The notes under the pieces: generated by a model
Told to the model about the DNA's origin: nothing
What the model saw: only the letters and a program-made list of their open reading frames with translations
Database searches by the model: none
Part shown: in pieces, positions 1-11,049 of the stretch
How positions within the stretch are numbered: the stretch's first letter is position 1
Layout of the letters: each line of letters begins with the position of its first letter
Position numbers and translations under genes: made by a program
DNA from: Anthoceros angustus
Taxonomy: Eukaryota; Streptophyta; Anthocerotopsida; Anthocerotales; Anthocerotaceae
Assembly: GCA_010909165.1 (NCBI GenBank)
Contig: VJWM01000011.1
Span: forward strand, 868,001 to 932,000
Reading direction: 5' to 3'
DNA: 64,000 nt

Positions 1-1
1 G

Positions 2-1465
2 AAGCGGAGGGTAAGAATCAAGACATTTCTAGGACTTCTGAAGGACCAGTTGGAAAAAGGATTAGCATTCGCAACCAGTACCTTTGCAGGCATGCATATA
101 GCAGTGCTCATGGCAACCAGCCGTGAAGAGTGCCTCCCAGAGGAAAAGCATGTGCAAACCATCCTCTCAGCAGGGACAGGGTCGAGGGTACGAGTGGCCT
201 TCTGCGTGAGGGCCCTGGTGAAGAGGTTGCAGAAGACAAGGAAATGGGCTGTGGCATTGAAGTGTCTCGTGGTCATCCATCGCACACTCCATGAAGGAGG
301 GTTCCTGTTCCAAGATCATCTCGCTGCACTTGCTAACGGAGGCCGTGACTTCCTCAACTTGTCCAATTTTAAGGACGACTCTGGACCTTTGGCTTGGGCA
401 CTCTCTTCCTGGGTGAGAAGGTATGCACATTTTCTAGACGAACGTCTGATCTGCTGCAAGGTGGTGGGCTCGTTTCTGGACAACAAAAGTCGACATGTAG
501 GGGAAAGGGTGCCTTACTTGGCAACGGAGGAGCTGTTGGAGGATGTCTCTGCTCTACAGTCACTCTTGAAGCAAGCTTTTGAATGTGAGGTGGATAGAAT
601 TGCGGCAGAAAATGAACTCATTTTGGAGGCTCTGAGACTAGTGGTTCGAGATAGCTACCTTGTACAGGAGGAACTCAGCTTTCGGCTAAAAGAAATGATG
701 GCAAGATTAGATGTCTTACGGCTTGCTGAGGCCCTGCAGCTCCTCCACGTCTGCAGGAAAGCTTCTGAGCAGACAGAGAGGCTGGTCGAATTCTGTGAAC
801 TATGTGAGGCTTCTGGCATATCAGAGGCTTGCACGATCCCCGAGAGGATTGAGTTTTCAGACCTGGATCTCCGGAAGGTGAATCAGGCTATCAAAGCAGC
901 GTCGACACAGCCTTCGATGATATCCTTGCTGCGAGCTGAAACTCTAAGTAGACACACAGGTGCGACAGGCCGCTTTTCATTCAGCAGTGCTCCAGAGGCA
1001 GTTGTTCAGGGCTTGAGAAGATCCCGCTCAAGTTCAGAAAAGGGGTCGGGCGGCTTTCGAGCTCAGTCATCCCCTCCTTCACAGATCAATGGGGTGTCAA
1101 CGAGGGGAGTTGGAGACAATCATGCAATTCAAGGCAAGTCGGGTGGGTTAGCATCTTCAAGAGGAGACTTGCAGCCTGGAGCAGTGGTACCTCTTGAGGG
1201 TCTACTACCCATGATGCCTCCCCTGAATAGCTATCAAGGTTATGCTGTCCAGCCGTCTCTTGAGGTCCCCCATCGTTCTTCGCAGGGTAATGGAGTGGGT
1301 GTGAGTGATGTTAGAAACTCCAATTTTCCTGTGTTGCATAGGTCACCATCACCATTGGCAGGAAAAACATCTGTTTCTGAAGGAACAGAATGGGAGAGCA
1401 CACTCTTGGAATCTTTGAAGACCTTGGAGTTTGACAACAGGTCCTTCCCATCTCTTAAGCTGTAG
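2..1465 (+). CDS. AP180/CALM-type clathrin assembly protein (ANTH domain), 5' partial
   Basis: The frame is open from base 2, so the protein begins upstream of the window or in an earlier exon. The first visible residues (FLGLLKDQ, then AFATSTFAG) match the start of the ANTH domain of plant clathrin assembly proteins. The helical ANTH region runs to about residue 290, with the typical succession of KCLVVIHR, FKDDSG and WVRRYAHFLDER segments. It should bind PI(4,5)P2 membranes and recruit clathrin during endocytosis. The rest is a Ser/Pro-rich, poorly conserved tail, usual for the family. The reading stops at a TAG at 1463-1465. The next frame is open for another 300 bases with similar low-complexity composition, so the annotated C-terminus may be premature. 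The family is clear; the particular paralogue is not. Confidence 0.85.
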   Translation, partial: KRRVRIKTFLGLLKDQLEKGLAFATSTFAGMHIAVLMATSREECLPEEKHVQTILSAGTGSRVRVAFCVRALVKRLQKTRKWAVALKCLVVIHRTLHEGGFLFQDHLAALANGGRDFLNLSNFKDDSGPLAWALSSWVRRYAHFLDERLICCKVVGSFLDNKSRHVGERVPYLATEELLEDVSALQSLLKQAFECEVDRIAAENELILEALRLVVRDSYLVQEELSFRLKEMMARLDVLRLAEALQLLHVCRKASEQTERLVEFCELCEASGISEACTIPERIEFSDLDLRKVNQAIKAASTQPSMISLLRAETLSRHTGATGRFSFSSAPEAVVQGLRRSRSSSEKGSGGFRAQSSPPSQINGVSTRGVGDNHAIQGKSGGLASSRGDLQPGAVVPLEGLLPMMPPLNSYQGYAVQPSLEVPHRSSQGNGVGVSDVRNSNFPVLHRSPSPLAGKTSVSEGTEWESTLLESLKTLEFDNRSFPSLKL

Positions 1466-1769
1466 TCAAGGGGGTATTAGCTTTGCAGGTACATCAAATC
1501 TAAGCTCCACTACAGCACCCCACATCCAACAGGATTCTACAAGTACCACTGAGAGCTTGGAATTTCAGTCCTCTGTACCAGCTCCTCAATCCCAGGCAGG
1601 GCTAGCTCGACGGAAACATCGTTTGAGTCTGCAACACGACCTGGTTGAGGGGCAACGTCAGCAACAGCCAATAGCAGGACCTCTTTTTGCACCTCAACCA
1701 CTGTATCCTGACTATTTCGGATCCGTCCTTGTAGACGGCAATGGGCTGGCTGCTCCTTTGCCTAGATGA
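1466..1769 (+). pseudogene. Probable C-terminal continuation of the ANTH gene in the +1 frame
   Basis: Just before the TAG at 1463 another frame is open to 1769. It encodes a Ser/Thr/Gln-rich stretch ending in short Pro/Leu segments (LFAPQPLYPDYFG), the kind of tail seen in AP180-type proteins. No canonical intron with correct phase was found: the only GT-AG pair nearby (1441-1488, 48 bp) leads to a frame that closes soon. A one-base indel or a poor-consensus intron could join the two. It could also be chance open sequence in the 3' UTR. Confidence 0.35.
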
Positions 1770-2149
1770 CATGCCATTTGACGCGGACAGTCTACTAAAG
1801 ACATCTCGCGTTGTAGTCAAGCGCCATTTATTTTCTTCTGCTCAGTTCAGGACTCCTACCGAGGCTCCACAGGGCAGATTAGACTAGGGCTTGAACTCTA
1901 TCTAAGCTTGTCCTGATGCAAGCGAAGATCAGGGCTTGGATCTAGGGGAACGAAAATAGTCCTGAAGAGAATCTGCAGGGATACTGCCGGGGGCAGGTTG
2001 TATAAACCATATATAGAGATGCATTGTAACATTCCCTGTTCATATGACCGCTGCCAAGGAAAGGAGGAACAACTTTTCGGTAAGGAGCTGCAGGCTGCTG
2101 CTGTTGCCAACGAAGGCTTCGGAGTGTGCAGTGGCACCCGGCAATTCTA
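1770..2149. other. Spacer between convergent gene ends
   Basis: This lies between the 3' end of the plus-strand ANTH gene and the 3' end of the minus-strand EF-hand gene, so it should hold both 3' UTRs. No further gene is visible. Confidence 0.5.
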
Positions 2150-2781
2150 TCAGGTTGCAGTCATCGCTAGAATAAACTCTTCATACTTCAGGCAACCATC
2201 ATGGTCCAAGTCGAGCTCAGAAAATGCCTGGCTCGCTATGTCTCTCCTGAAAAGCGGAGCATGCTTCTTCAGAGTTGACAGGAACTCCTCCTGTGTGATA
2301 GACCCCTGACCTGGCAAGCCATGGCGAGATCAAGCACACAGCACGACAAGACGATGTTGCTTCCACCACACCACCAGCCATATCAATACACAGCTTGCCT
2401 TTGCGGGTCACGAGGGCCTCAAATGCGCTACGGAAGTATTCCTGAGGTTTCACAAACTGCACTCTGTCCACCATAAGCCTCACAAACATGGCCAGATCCA
2501 CCTTCTGGTCGAAGGAAGCTGCAAGAATGGCATGCACTTCGGCCTGCACCGTCTCCGACAAATCATGAGCACATTCTCCTGTGTTCAATGAAATCCGCAC
2601 TTTGAGAGCTAGCAAACCGCAGCTGTGGCACCTTGGATGGTTTGCGTCCGAAAAGCGAGAGCATAGCGCACTTGAGCTGGTGCTTGGACAGGCAGCCGCG
2701 CTTCTCCGTGTCCCAGGTCTCGAAGGCGCTTCTGATGTCGCTCTTACGCACATGCGGACAAACACGCTTGTCTCCCACCAT
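2150..2781 (-). CDS. EF-hand calcium-binding protein, EFCAB11-like (3 exons)
   Basis: Reconstructed exons: 2632-2781, 2375-2543 and 2150-2310, with introns of 88 and 64 bp and matching phases; start ATG at 2779-2781, stop TGA at 2150-2152; about 160 codons. Exon 1 carries a degenerate loop (DTEKRGCLSK) followed by LFGRKPSK, which resembles the LFGYKPSK stretch of animal EFCAB11. Exon 2 continues with AEVHAILAAS. A second loop, DMAGQGSITQEEF, exists only across the exon 2/3 junction, which supports that splice. Exon 3 ends with the best loop, DLDHDGCLKYEEF, having the full set of calcium ligands. Overall length agrees with EFCAB11 (about 160 residues). Predicted cytosolic calcium sensor; partner and process unknown. 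The match rests on remembered motif similarity, not on a search. Confidence 0.75.
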
Positions 2782-4169
2782 CTTGTCAGCGCTTGTCAGC
2801 GCCGGTGCCGGTGCCGGTGCTGGCCAGATGCTCGCAGGCGGCAGCTTTCCAAAGCGTGCCGCCCCTTAACGGCGGTGTGCGAATGCTAGTTAGGCGCCGG
2901 GCAGAGCCAAGAAACGGAGCAGGCGGTTAAGAGCCGTTAAGCCTTCAGCTGCAACGGACAGACACGCCACCGGAGCCTCGCCTCCTCCGCCGGCAGTTAT
3001 CTCCCCCTGCGCCTCGTCTTCCCTCCTCCCCTCGCCTTTTCCCTGCGCCACCTTCTCCGTTGCTTCACCCTTGTACATATCCTCCTCTCCCCCCGCCACT
3101 GCTTTCCCGCATCGATCGCCTTCTTTGTACATTCTGTTTTTGAGGGGCCTGTCGGAGCCAGTTGCTCCGGAGCGCGTTTGTTTTTGCGTTTCTTTGCTTG
3201 TTGTTGGAGCTTTTTGTACATACTAGATAGCGGCTCCCGAGGACTTTGCTCCTCACACTTTTTATGCATGTTTCTTCACACTCGTTTGCTTTGCTTGAAC
3301 GTGTACATACATTTGACGACGCGTTTCAAAATTACATGTAGGATCGGTGTAACATAACGTTGTTACCTTTCTTTGTGTAAAGGGTTTCTATGCATGATCG
3401 TCCTGAGGCCTGTGTTGTTTGCTTCCGAGTGACGATCCGGATTGTGTATAAGGATTTTGAGATTCAGGAGTATTGTTTAGGTTCTGAGCAAGCGGTCTCT
3501 GTCTGTTTTTAGGACACTTCATCTTGACCTTGCGCAGAAGTCAGTTTTGCAAAGGAGAACGTAGGAGAAATGCAGAGTGTAACATTTGTCAAAAGAGATT
3601 CACGCTTGTAACATATGTTAGGCGGAACATTTTTTTGAGCACTTGAACTTGGTCTGTTGTTTTTTGTTTGGCTAGATCGACGTTCTTCCAGTCTTTGAGA
3701 CCTAACATGGCATTTGCAGGAAGCATCTTTGTTGCTTTGATCCTTCGTGACTCGGCTAAGCGGTCACCACGATACCATTGGTTTAGGCATTTCGCACACA
3801 ACTGGGATTTAGTAGTATAGGACAACTCACAATAGAGCCTGCTAGTCTGTATGGCTGCAGATGGACATAGGATAGCTTAATGTAGGACTGATTTGTAATG
3901 TCAGCACTTGGGAAATATTGTTGCAAATGGAGATTGGAACGGGCATGAAACCTGGATAGGTTCCTATCGAAGCTCGGTTCCAGTCTGTTGGATTCATGAG
4001 GAATGCTTAGTGTAGCAACGTTGTTGTTGTTTCTTCAGGCCTTGTCTGCATATTTCATTCAGGTCAGCCAAGATTGTAGAATAGATCTCCATTTGCTGCT
4101 GTAGTCTGTAGAGCGTTTGAGTTAGCTACGTCAGTTTAGAGTAGAAATTAGTGTGAAAATTAAGAAGGC
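2782..4169. promoter_or_regulatory. Intergenic region upstream of the EF-hand gene
   Basis: GC-rich next to the EF-hand start (a gccggt hexamer repeated three times near 2801-2820), then T-rich. Minus-strand ORFs here are Lys/Glu/Arg low-complexity translations of pyrimidine-rich sequence and are not convincing genes. It presumably holds the EF-hand promoter and 5' UTR and, if the 4.2 kb candidate is real, that promoter too. No specific site was identified. Confidence 0.3.
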
Positions 4170-4349
4170 ATGGATTCTCGGCAACAGCTGCAAAGCTCAT
4201 CTCCGTCGACAGGATGGATTCCGGCGTTGAAGTTCATGTGGCGATACTTGAGGGCCACGCCTTGGCTGTGTGACGGGCTTGTTCTAGGCGCCACCGTTGC
4301 TGCCATCTCTTCCACATCCGCGCTTGCCTTTTCTTCAGCTTTGATGAGG
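4170..4349 (+). CDS. Possible first exon of a small membrane protein
   Basis: An ATG-started open stretch of 60 codons contains one clear hydrophobic segment (CDGLVLGATVAAISSTSALA) after a basic/aromatic stretch (FMWRYLRATPW). It ends at a plausible donor (GATGAG/GTATCC at 4350). A second hydrophobic reading (FMSFLISFIIVTFSVFL), ending at a GTGAGG donor near 4832, could be a later exon, but I could not establish acceptor and phase. No family was recognised; chance ORF is possible. Confidence 0.3.
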
Positions 4350-6110
4350 TATCCACATCGATCCCTCCTGTCATTTGTTAGTAATACACCTGTTGCTGTG
4401 GCCTAGAGGAAATTGCAGAGAATGCCATGAAACTTGTTGCAGTGTCGGATTGCAGTCCGTTGAACGAGAGAAAGCAGTCCTGTCATGCATGTAGACATTA
4501 GAGTCGGTGGAGAACTGAAGAGCTGTGTGAAAGGCTCCCCGCCTGATGTGATGTGAACGTAACTTGTGTTGTTGAAGGTTTCCGAAACTGAGCGGTGGCA
4601 CGTCGACATCAAGCGCGACTGCATTGCGGCAGGCGGTGTTTGACACAGCCTGCCATGAATGCAATGCGTTGCGGCTCTTCTCGCTAACCCCCAGACCCTC
4701 GTCCAGCAACTCAGCAGTGTTAGGTGGCCACGTCTCCACTCTGCTGGGATTTTCCACCGACACTCTCATCACCGAGACCTTCATGTCGTTCCTCATTTCC
4801 TTCATCATAGTCACGTTCTCCGTTTTTCTGGTGAGGGAAATGAGATGAGAAGCTTCAGCCGGACTAGCATGCTTCTATGGCCAAGAGAGTCTGCGACAAA
4901 AGCTGATGATACACCCAGGGACAGCATCTCCAGGAATTCGGAACAAGATTGTAATCGTGAGTAGAATGACATCCCTTTTCCTCAGTTAAATGATTTGTTT
5001 GTGCTCAGCTCGTTTAATGCTTTGTCCTAATCATGCCAAGCTACTTTTGCTTGGTTCGCGATCGATGGCATCAGAAAGGAGGCTTTGCATACAGGCAGGC
5101 AGCCAAGATGGAGAAGGACGGCGTGACAGAATCAGAAGCAGAGGCAGAAGCGTGCAACATATGTACACAGCATGTGCCTTTGTGCTCCATCGGGTGAGAT
5201 GAATGGAAACACTTTTGCTGGCAGTGCAGCACTGTGGTGAAGGACTCTGTTGTGTAAGGGTGTGGATCACTGACACCTTGGCAGTTGCATCTGCAGGACG
5301 GAAAATAGATAACATTTAGGTTTTCGTGGAAGGAGTGAAGGCAAGGCAAGGCAAGAAGGCCAGCTTACAAGAGGCCCCACCTGTCGCTGGCCTGGCTGGA
5401 GCAATTGATTTGTGGAGAGAAATTGTTTTCATGAATAGAGTAGCTAGCAGTTTTACTGCAACTGCGCAACGAATGGTGAGGCCAAATACAAAGTGATGGT
5501 CCGCAGGCCGGCAGGGTGGCAGGGACAGGAGGGGTCAACATGCTTGCTTGTCAATGTCACAAGCTCCGCGGGGATTTGGTTCCAGGCTTGGGGACTGCAG
5601 TGCACCGGCCAGCACATGGCCCCGTGGGGTGGGGACCCACGCCTTTGGGGCCGCCTGTGATCCTCCAGAACTTTCGACGCACTACACTTCGCACTGCACA
5701 AACATGTCTCGCAACTCGGCCAGGGGCGTTGCTTGTAGGTTGCGGCACCTGGGCTTCCAAGCCCCTCACGGACCTCCAAGCTCCTGTCCAGTCCGGTCGA
5801 GTGCAGTGTCCATTGCGAGTCACAAAAGGCCTGGCCCACCCATTCGGGCTGGCTCCAGGACTGGTGCCCAGGAACCCTGAACCTGTGAACTCCTTGTGCT
5901 TGTCGCTGTACACCACATGACATGACTGGACATGCATTGAAGGGAATCATTTTAGCTCCAGTCCGCAATTCGTGCGTCTAATGTGTACTGTCTAATATGA
6001 TAGATTTTAAATTGTTAGTTTAGTATAGGAAAGATGGCTAGTCTAACAGAGGAAAGATGGTTTTAATGACTTGTTAGGTAGTGTATATATCTACCTTATC
6101 TATAGATGTG
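4350..6110. other. Mostly uninterpreted spacer
   Basis: Apart from the possible membrane-protein exon near 4700-4832, no gene is supported. The GC-rich stretch 5450-5940 is open in several frames on both strands at once, which reflects composition rather than coding. The sequence becomes AT-rich after 5960. Confidence 0.4.
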
Positions 6111-6114
6111 GTAT

Positions 6115-6870
6115 CCATAAGCTACTAAAACTTAAAGGTCAAACTTAAACAAGAGAATCAATCCGACGAGTCTGGGTTAGTCTTAAACTAAAACTCAAAC
6201 AGAAAAATCAATCAACGATTCTTAAGCTAAAACTCAAACAAGAAAATCAATCATTAAGTCTAAAGCTAAAACTCAAACAAGAAAATTAATCATTAAGTCT
6301 AAAGCTAAAACTCAAACAAGAAAATCAATCATTAAGTCTAAAGCTAAAACTCAAACAAGAGAATCAATCAACGAGTCTGGACTACTCTAAAGCTAAAAAT
6401 CTAACGAGAATCTAAAGCTGAAACTCAAACAAGAGAATCAATCAACGAGTCTAGACTAGTCTAAAGCTAAAAATCTAACGAGAATCTAAAGCTGAAACTC
6501 AAACAAGAGAATCAACTAACTCAAATAAGAGAATCAATCAACAAGTCTAAACTCTCGTCTAAAGCTAAAACTCTAACAAGAGAATCAAGTAGACTAGCTC
6601 AAACTCTAATAAGAGAAGCAATCAACGAGCCTGGACTAATCTAAAGCTAAAATTCTAACAAGAGAATAGATCAATGAGTTTGAACTAGTCTAAAGCTAAA
6701 ACTCTAATAGGACAATCAATCAAGCTTAAACTCTAACAAAGGAATGAATCAACGACTTTGGACTACTCTAAAGCTAAAACTCTAACAAGAGAACAAATCA
6801 ATGAACCTGGACTAGTCTAAAGCTGAAACACTAACAAGAGAATCAATCAAACTCTAACAAGAGAATCTAA
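6115..6870. repeat. Degenerate AT-rich minisatellite, about 45-55 bp unit
   Basis: About fifteen imperfect copies of a unit built round aagctaaaactcaaacaaga, followed by gaatcaatcaacgagtct and a short gac/tagtct spacer. Copy length varies because internal segments are gained or lost. No coding potential. Confidence 0.9.
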
Positions 6871-7261
6871 AGCAGGTTTCGAATGCATAGGCACACTCTG
6901 CGAAGAAAACTTTACTTATCGAATACTAGGTTGGAGGAATTTCTTTTTTTAACTAACAAATAGAAGAAGTTGCAGAGTTAATAGATTCCATTTTATCGGA
7001 TGCTAGTAAAAGAGTTACATGGGATGTGAAGGTGGTGATGCGGTTGCTTTGTGAAATAAAAATATCTAATTGTCTATTACGTACAAATTCAAAATCCTAG
7101 TTTTTTTCAGGAGCTCGGTCCTCTTTGCCCCATCATGGCCTCCCGATTCTTAATTTGGGACTCGTGCATTTTGGAGGCGTTCGTCTCGGGGGTTGAGGAG
7201 GGGGTATTTCTCTAACATGCGTCCTTAAGAGCGGCCAGGGTCTCTATCCTCTCAGGCTAGG
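6871..7261. other. Spacer, nothing recognised
   Basis: AT-rich, becoming GC-rich from about 7130, where the decayed retroelement sequence begins. No ORF or RNA gene identified. Confidence 0.4.
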
Positions 7262-8175
7262 GCCGCCATGCCTCTTTTCTCCTCCCTCCCCGAGGTTGGG
7301 ATGTGGGGCTTCAAGAATCACTTCTGGAGAAGCATTATGGGCAGGCGCAGTTGGACCTTCTTCGGGATTCCTCCATTCCCAGGCCCACCCGTGCTTCGAC
7401 TTCGCTCTTGTTCGGGGAAGAGAGCAAGTTCCTGGCTTCTGGCTCGTCCCGGTATCCAAGCGTTCCGCATCGCACTAGCAACCTTTTCTACCGCGATGCG
7501 TTTTCGCCTGGGTCAGGTCCAACCTTTGGCCCATTCTCTCTCTGCTTGCGGCTATGGGGTTTCCCTTGATGACCCTGGAACCCATCTGGCTTGCACTATC
7601 CCGCTGGCGGGCAGCGCATTGCTACACATGACGCCATCCGGGACATCATGTTTTCGGTGGCCAAGGAGGGCGGCTTTTTTCCATATAGGCAGCATCCCTA
7701 CACCTTGCTCAATGGTGTGTCTCTCAAGGCTGACCTTTTCTTAACTCGGAGGGACCAGGTTTTTGTCGCCGATGTGGTTGTAACAGAGCCCACCCAGGAT
7801 AGTGTCTGTGAGCACGTTATCCTCAACCCCCTGAGTTGGGTGGCGGAAGGCTACGCGATGACCAAGGTCCACAAGTACTCTCCTATGCAGAACAGCCACA
7901 CTTTTATCCCCCTCGCCATCAAGACTCACGGGACCATGGGTCGGGACTTCTCGAAGTTCTTCAAGGCCTGTGCTAAGGCTTACCACGATCGCAGGAACGG
8001 GGTTGGTCTCCCCCTTTCTTGTATTGTGTCTTTCTTCAGGCAACGGGTGTCCATCGCTCTACATAGAGCGTTGGCGAACGCGGAGTACAGGACAGTGAGT
8101 AGCACAGGGGAGGCGGCTCTCTTCGGCGGCGGTGGTAGGTGGGCCCTTTCTTATTCCCCATCACGAGATTCTTAG
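7262..8175 (+). mobile_element. Decayed retroelement 3' end with restriction-endonuclease-like domain
   Basis: The intact part (7591-8175) encodes about 190 residues. HDAIRDIM is followed by KADLFLTRRDQVFVADVVVT, a beta-strand pair with the spaced acidic residues of PD-(D/E)XK nucleases, then KVHKYSPMQ and FIPLAIKTHGTMGRDF. This order (Cys/His knuckle, 'HD..RD', DV.VT, K..KY, FIPL..ET.G) is one I associate with the region after the reverse transcriptase in some plant and algal non-LTR elements. Upstream, the knuckle region (CGYGVSLDDPGTHL) and a preceding RLRLG stretch are readable only by changing frame two or three times. No reverse transcriptase remains. The element is dead; the family is inferred from pattern. 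Confidence 0.55.
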
Positions 8176-9902
8176 AGCGGTAGGTAGTTTTGAGAAAAGC
8201 GATAATGGGAGTTCGTCCCCCTTGGCCTAGTGCCCTTAGTTGGGTTCACCCCTTTTTTCTCATTGTAGATGGTATTTTTGCATCTCTTTTCTTTCTACAT
8301 AAAGTCTCCTCGAGTCTCACAAGAAAACACTTGCAAAAAGATATATAGATAGATTTCCTAGACTACATCGCATAAATGCAAGCTGCCTGACCTAACCAGG
8401 TCATTTCAAGCAAAGTTGCTGTTTAGAGATATATTTTAAAGTCCAGAATCCCATGGAAGGATTTTCAGAAGTTCAGACCATAGGTCTCCTAATTCATAAG
8501 CAGTCCCCGTGTGTGAGAGATCCAGCATATGCCCAGCCCTCCTTAGTATCAGTATGTCACATTTGTAGCGTGCACACATATGATTGTGTAAAGGCATGCA
8601 GTGTGTCTGGCGATTTCCCCCGTCAGCCAGTTGGTAAATAGTTAGACAACCTACATCGAATCAGCCAGAAAGTAAACCAGTCTGTCTACAAGCACTCCTG
8701 CATTTTTCAGCATGCTAGCAACCAGGATCTACAGGCAAATAGGAACATCAGCTGTTCATGAGAAAGAAAAATCATGCATGTCACCATTCATTTCGTCGTG
8801 GTATACCAAAGTAGCATAACAGACCAGTTCACCATATGTGGCCCATGGCTGGTATGTCACCCTGGCAAGTTATCAAAAACCTTAACCGCAAGCATCCTTG
8901 TAGCAAGGAAGTGTGTGCATCCATTGCCTGTCTCGTTCTCTCTCCAAACTGCTGACCAGTCTCAATATCACAAACCCACGTGCATCCTTGCAGCAAGCAA
9001 ACAGTGTGCATCATTGCTTGCATTGTTTTCTCTAGGCCGTTCATCAGTCTCAATCATCAAACACCCATGGATTTTTAATGTTGTAGCATTAAATTCAAGA
9101 CGCTTTGCATTTGCTACAGCCTAAACAACTTGAAAGACGTTGGCCCTTCAATCTTCGGAGAGATATTTATGATGCGGGAGAAGTTATGTGGAGATGGCAT
9201 TCGGATTCTTAAAAACAAGTTAACACTTTGGTGATTCCACATATATGTTTTAGTAGCAAAATTTCTTCCTATTTTGAGAGAGAGGTTAATTCATAATCGA
9301 AATGCTCCATGGAACACGCGTACAATTTTAAGAGCGGCTGGCTTTTCCTTCTTAGACTTTAATTGAAGCGGTACAGCATAAGCATCTCCTTCTTTGTAAA
9401 GCCTTGACCATGCTTCCTTTGTGAGAGGGCCTGGTGGCTGTTGGAAATGTGAAAGTTTTCACTGTGTTGTGATGTTTTTCTTTGAGTTTCTAACCACAAT
9501 TGGTCAGCTTTTTAAAGTGTTTTTTGGTTAATTTTTCTTAAGAGTCTTTCCAAAACTCACAAGTCTCTTTGAGGTCTTTCAAAAATTTCTAACCTCGTAT
9601 GAACATCATTTTCTCGACTTCTTCATATTAGTTTAGGTTGTAGACCTCAAAAATAGCTCCCCAAACATAATTATGTACTTGGGCACTCAAAATGAGGCTT
9701 GAAGATACAAGGGAGACTTCTATTTTGAAATTTTATCGAGGTAAAAAATTGATGGAAAAAGCCCATCTTGCAGAGGACGATCGAAGGGACCTTGAGGGTC
9801 AAGATGAAAAGGAGCAACTAAGCTTCCTGACATAAGTCACCGATTGCAGCTACGATGTCGTATGTGTGAAAAGTTAGTTAAAGAGCAATTGAGACTCGCT
9901 AT
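8176..9902. other. Spacer without supported genes
   Basis: AT-rich sequence with short ORFs only. The single structure seen is the 90 bp tandem duplication at 8891-9066, listed separately. Confidence 0.4.
8891..9066. repeat. Diverged tandem duplication, 90 bp unit
   Basis: Two adjacent copies begin with gcatccttgtagcaag and gcatccttgcagcaag, 90 bp apart, and continue alike through gtgtgcatc, cagtctcaat and atcaaac. They are imperfect and old; non-coding. Confidence 0.75.
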
Positions 9903-10154
9903 CTAAAGAAAGCTGTGAAGTAAGAAAGGGACAGCCCCGCACCGTGCAGGCATGATAAGCCTTGACGCAAGCATGATAAGCCTTGACGCAAGACTTGATA
10001 AATGTATGAAAGTCCTTAAGTAATGCCCAATACGTTCAAAGGCGAGTGGAATGAATTGTTGGCCCGCTTGCATCCTGCTATACTTCTTGACTAGTGGAAT
10101 GAATTGGTGGCTCTCTTGCATCCCGTTATACTTCTTGACTTTGAGAGTCGGCAC
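9903..10154 (-). mobile_element. Short remnant of a related nuclease-domain retroelement
   Basis: The minus-strand reading contains KKYNGMQESHQFIPL followed by KKYSRMQAGQQFIPLAFERI. Each is a copy of the K..KY..MQ..H.FIPL segment of the element at 7.6-8.2 kb on the other strand. The motif is doubled by a 48 bp tandem duplication (10045-10140). A second short duplication (catgataagccttgacgcaa, twice near 9950-9990) lies at its 3' side. The reading is too short and decayed to function. Confidence 0.5.
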
Positions 10155-10159
10155 TCTGG

Positions 10160-10265
10160 CAGCAGCCCAACATAGACGGGTAGTGATAACTTGAGCAGCC
10201 CAACATGGACGGTTAGTGATAACTCGAGCAGCTCAACATGGACGGTTAGTGATGACTCGAGCAGA
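10160..10265. repeat. Three tandem copies of an approximately 36 bp unit
   Basis: Units share the core agcagcccaacatggacgg followed by ttagtgataactcg. The second and third are nearly identical, the first more diverged. Non-coding. Confidence 0.85.
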
Positions 10266-10392
10266 GATGGTGTCGCGTGCCACACCCGCCACCGAAAGCT
10301 ACCCGACATCTGTTACACACTTCTATTTGACATTGAGATGAAAAGTATGGGTGACCAATCCATACGGAGTTAATGTGTAGCATGATCTGGGT

Positions 10393-10575
10393 GTGGTTTT
10401 GGATTGTGTGGTATGTCATGATGTGACTTGAAGAGTCCTTGAACATATGATATGGTTTTGGATTGGGTGGTACATATGTCATGACGAGACTTGAAGAGTC
10501 CTTGAATATGTGCTGTGGTTTTGGACTGTGTACTATGTCATGTCATGATGGACTTGAAGAGTACTTGAATATGCG
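10393..10575. repeat. Three tandem copies of an approximately 60 bp unit
   Basis: Each unit starts with tggttttgga, continues with tatgtcatga and ends with gacttgaagagtccttgaa. Starts lie at about 10393, 10453 and 10515, with small indels. Confidence 0.85.
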
Positions 10576-10654
10576 ATGTGACTTAAATGACCGGTCTTTG
10601 TGTCGGAACGTTAACATGATAAAGTCATTTTGACGTACATGTAACGAGATGATG

Positions 10655-10885
10655 TTCCTTCATATATGTACAACCATACGTACCTATTTTGAATCTTTGA
10701 GTTGTCGGGACCCATACGTTCCTTTCTGAATGGACAACCATATGTGCCTGTTTTAAATCTATCCGTTGTCGGGAACCATATGAACATAATCCATGATAGA
10801 TGTACAACCAAATACATACAGTACATATATATAACTTCGTACATGTTTTGAATTTATGGTTGTCGGGACTCATACGAACATAGTA
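10655..10885. repeat. Three to four diverged copies of an approximately 60-70 bp unit
   Basis: Units combine a tgtacaaccatacgt-type start with gaatcttt and a gttgtcgggacccatacg-type end. The four 'gtcggga' ends are spaced irregularly because some copies are truncated. The minus-strand ORFs here are translations of this repeat. Confidence 0.75.
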
Positions 10886-11049
10886 CAAAACAAAACAATA
10901 GAACATTTATTTACGTATCATTGATATTGTACGCCATCTAACGGTTACATATTGGGAGTGATCGTGCATTGTACATGTGGAAGATTAACTCAAAAAGTGA
11001 AAGGTCAACTCACGCAAACCTTCGCCCACAAAAAGTGGGACTTGTGCAT

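Noticed and set aside
2217-2765. 182-codon minus-strand ORF as a single-exon gene
   Set aside because: Only its middle is coding. Splicing at 2632/2543 and 2375/2310 gives a consistent EF-hand protein, while the unspliced ends are intron and out-of-frame sequence.
4371-4814. 147-codon minus-strand ORF
   Set aside because: No recognisable domain, and it overlaps the hydrophobic plus-strand reading; composition does not favour it.
5453-5968. Overlapping 110-171 codon ORFs on both strands
   Set aside because: GC-rich composition opens several frames at once; no motif, no splice support, no known family.
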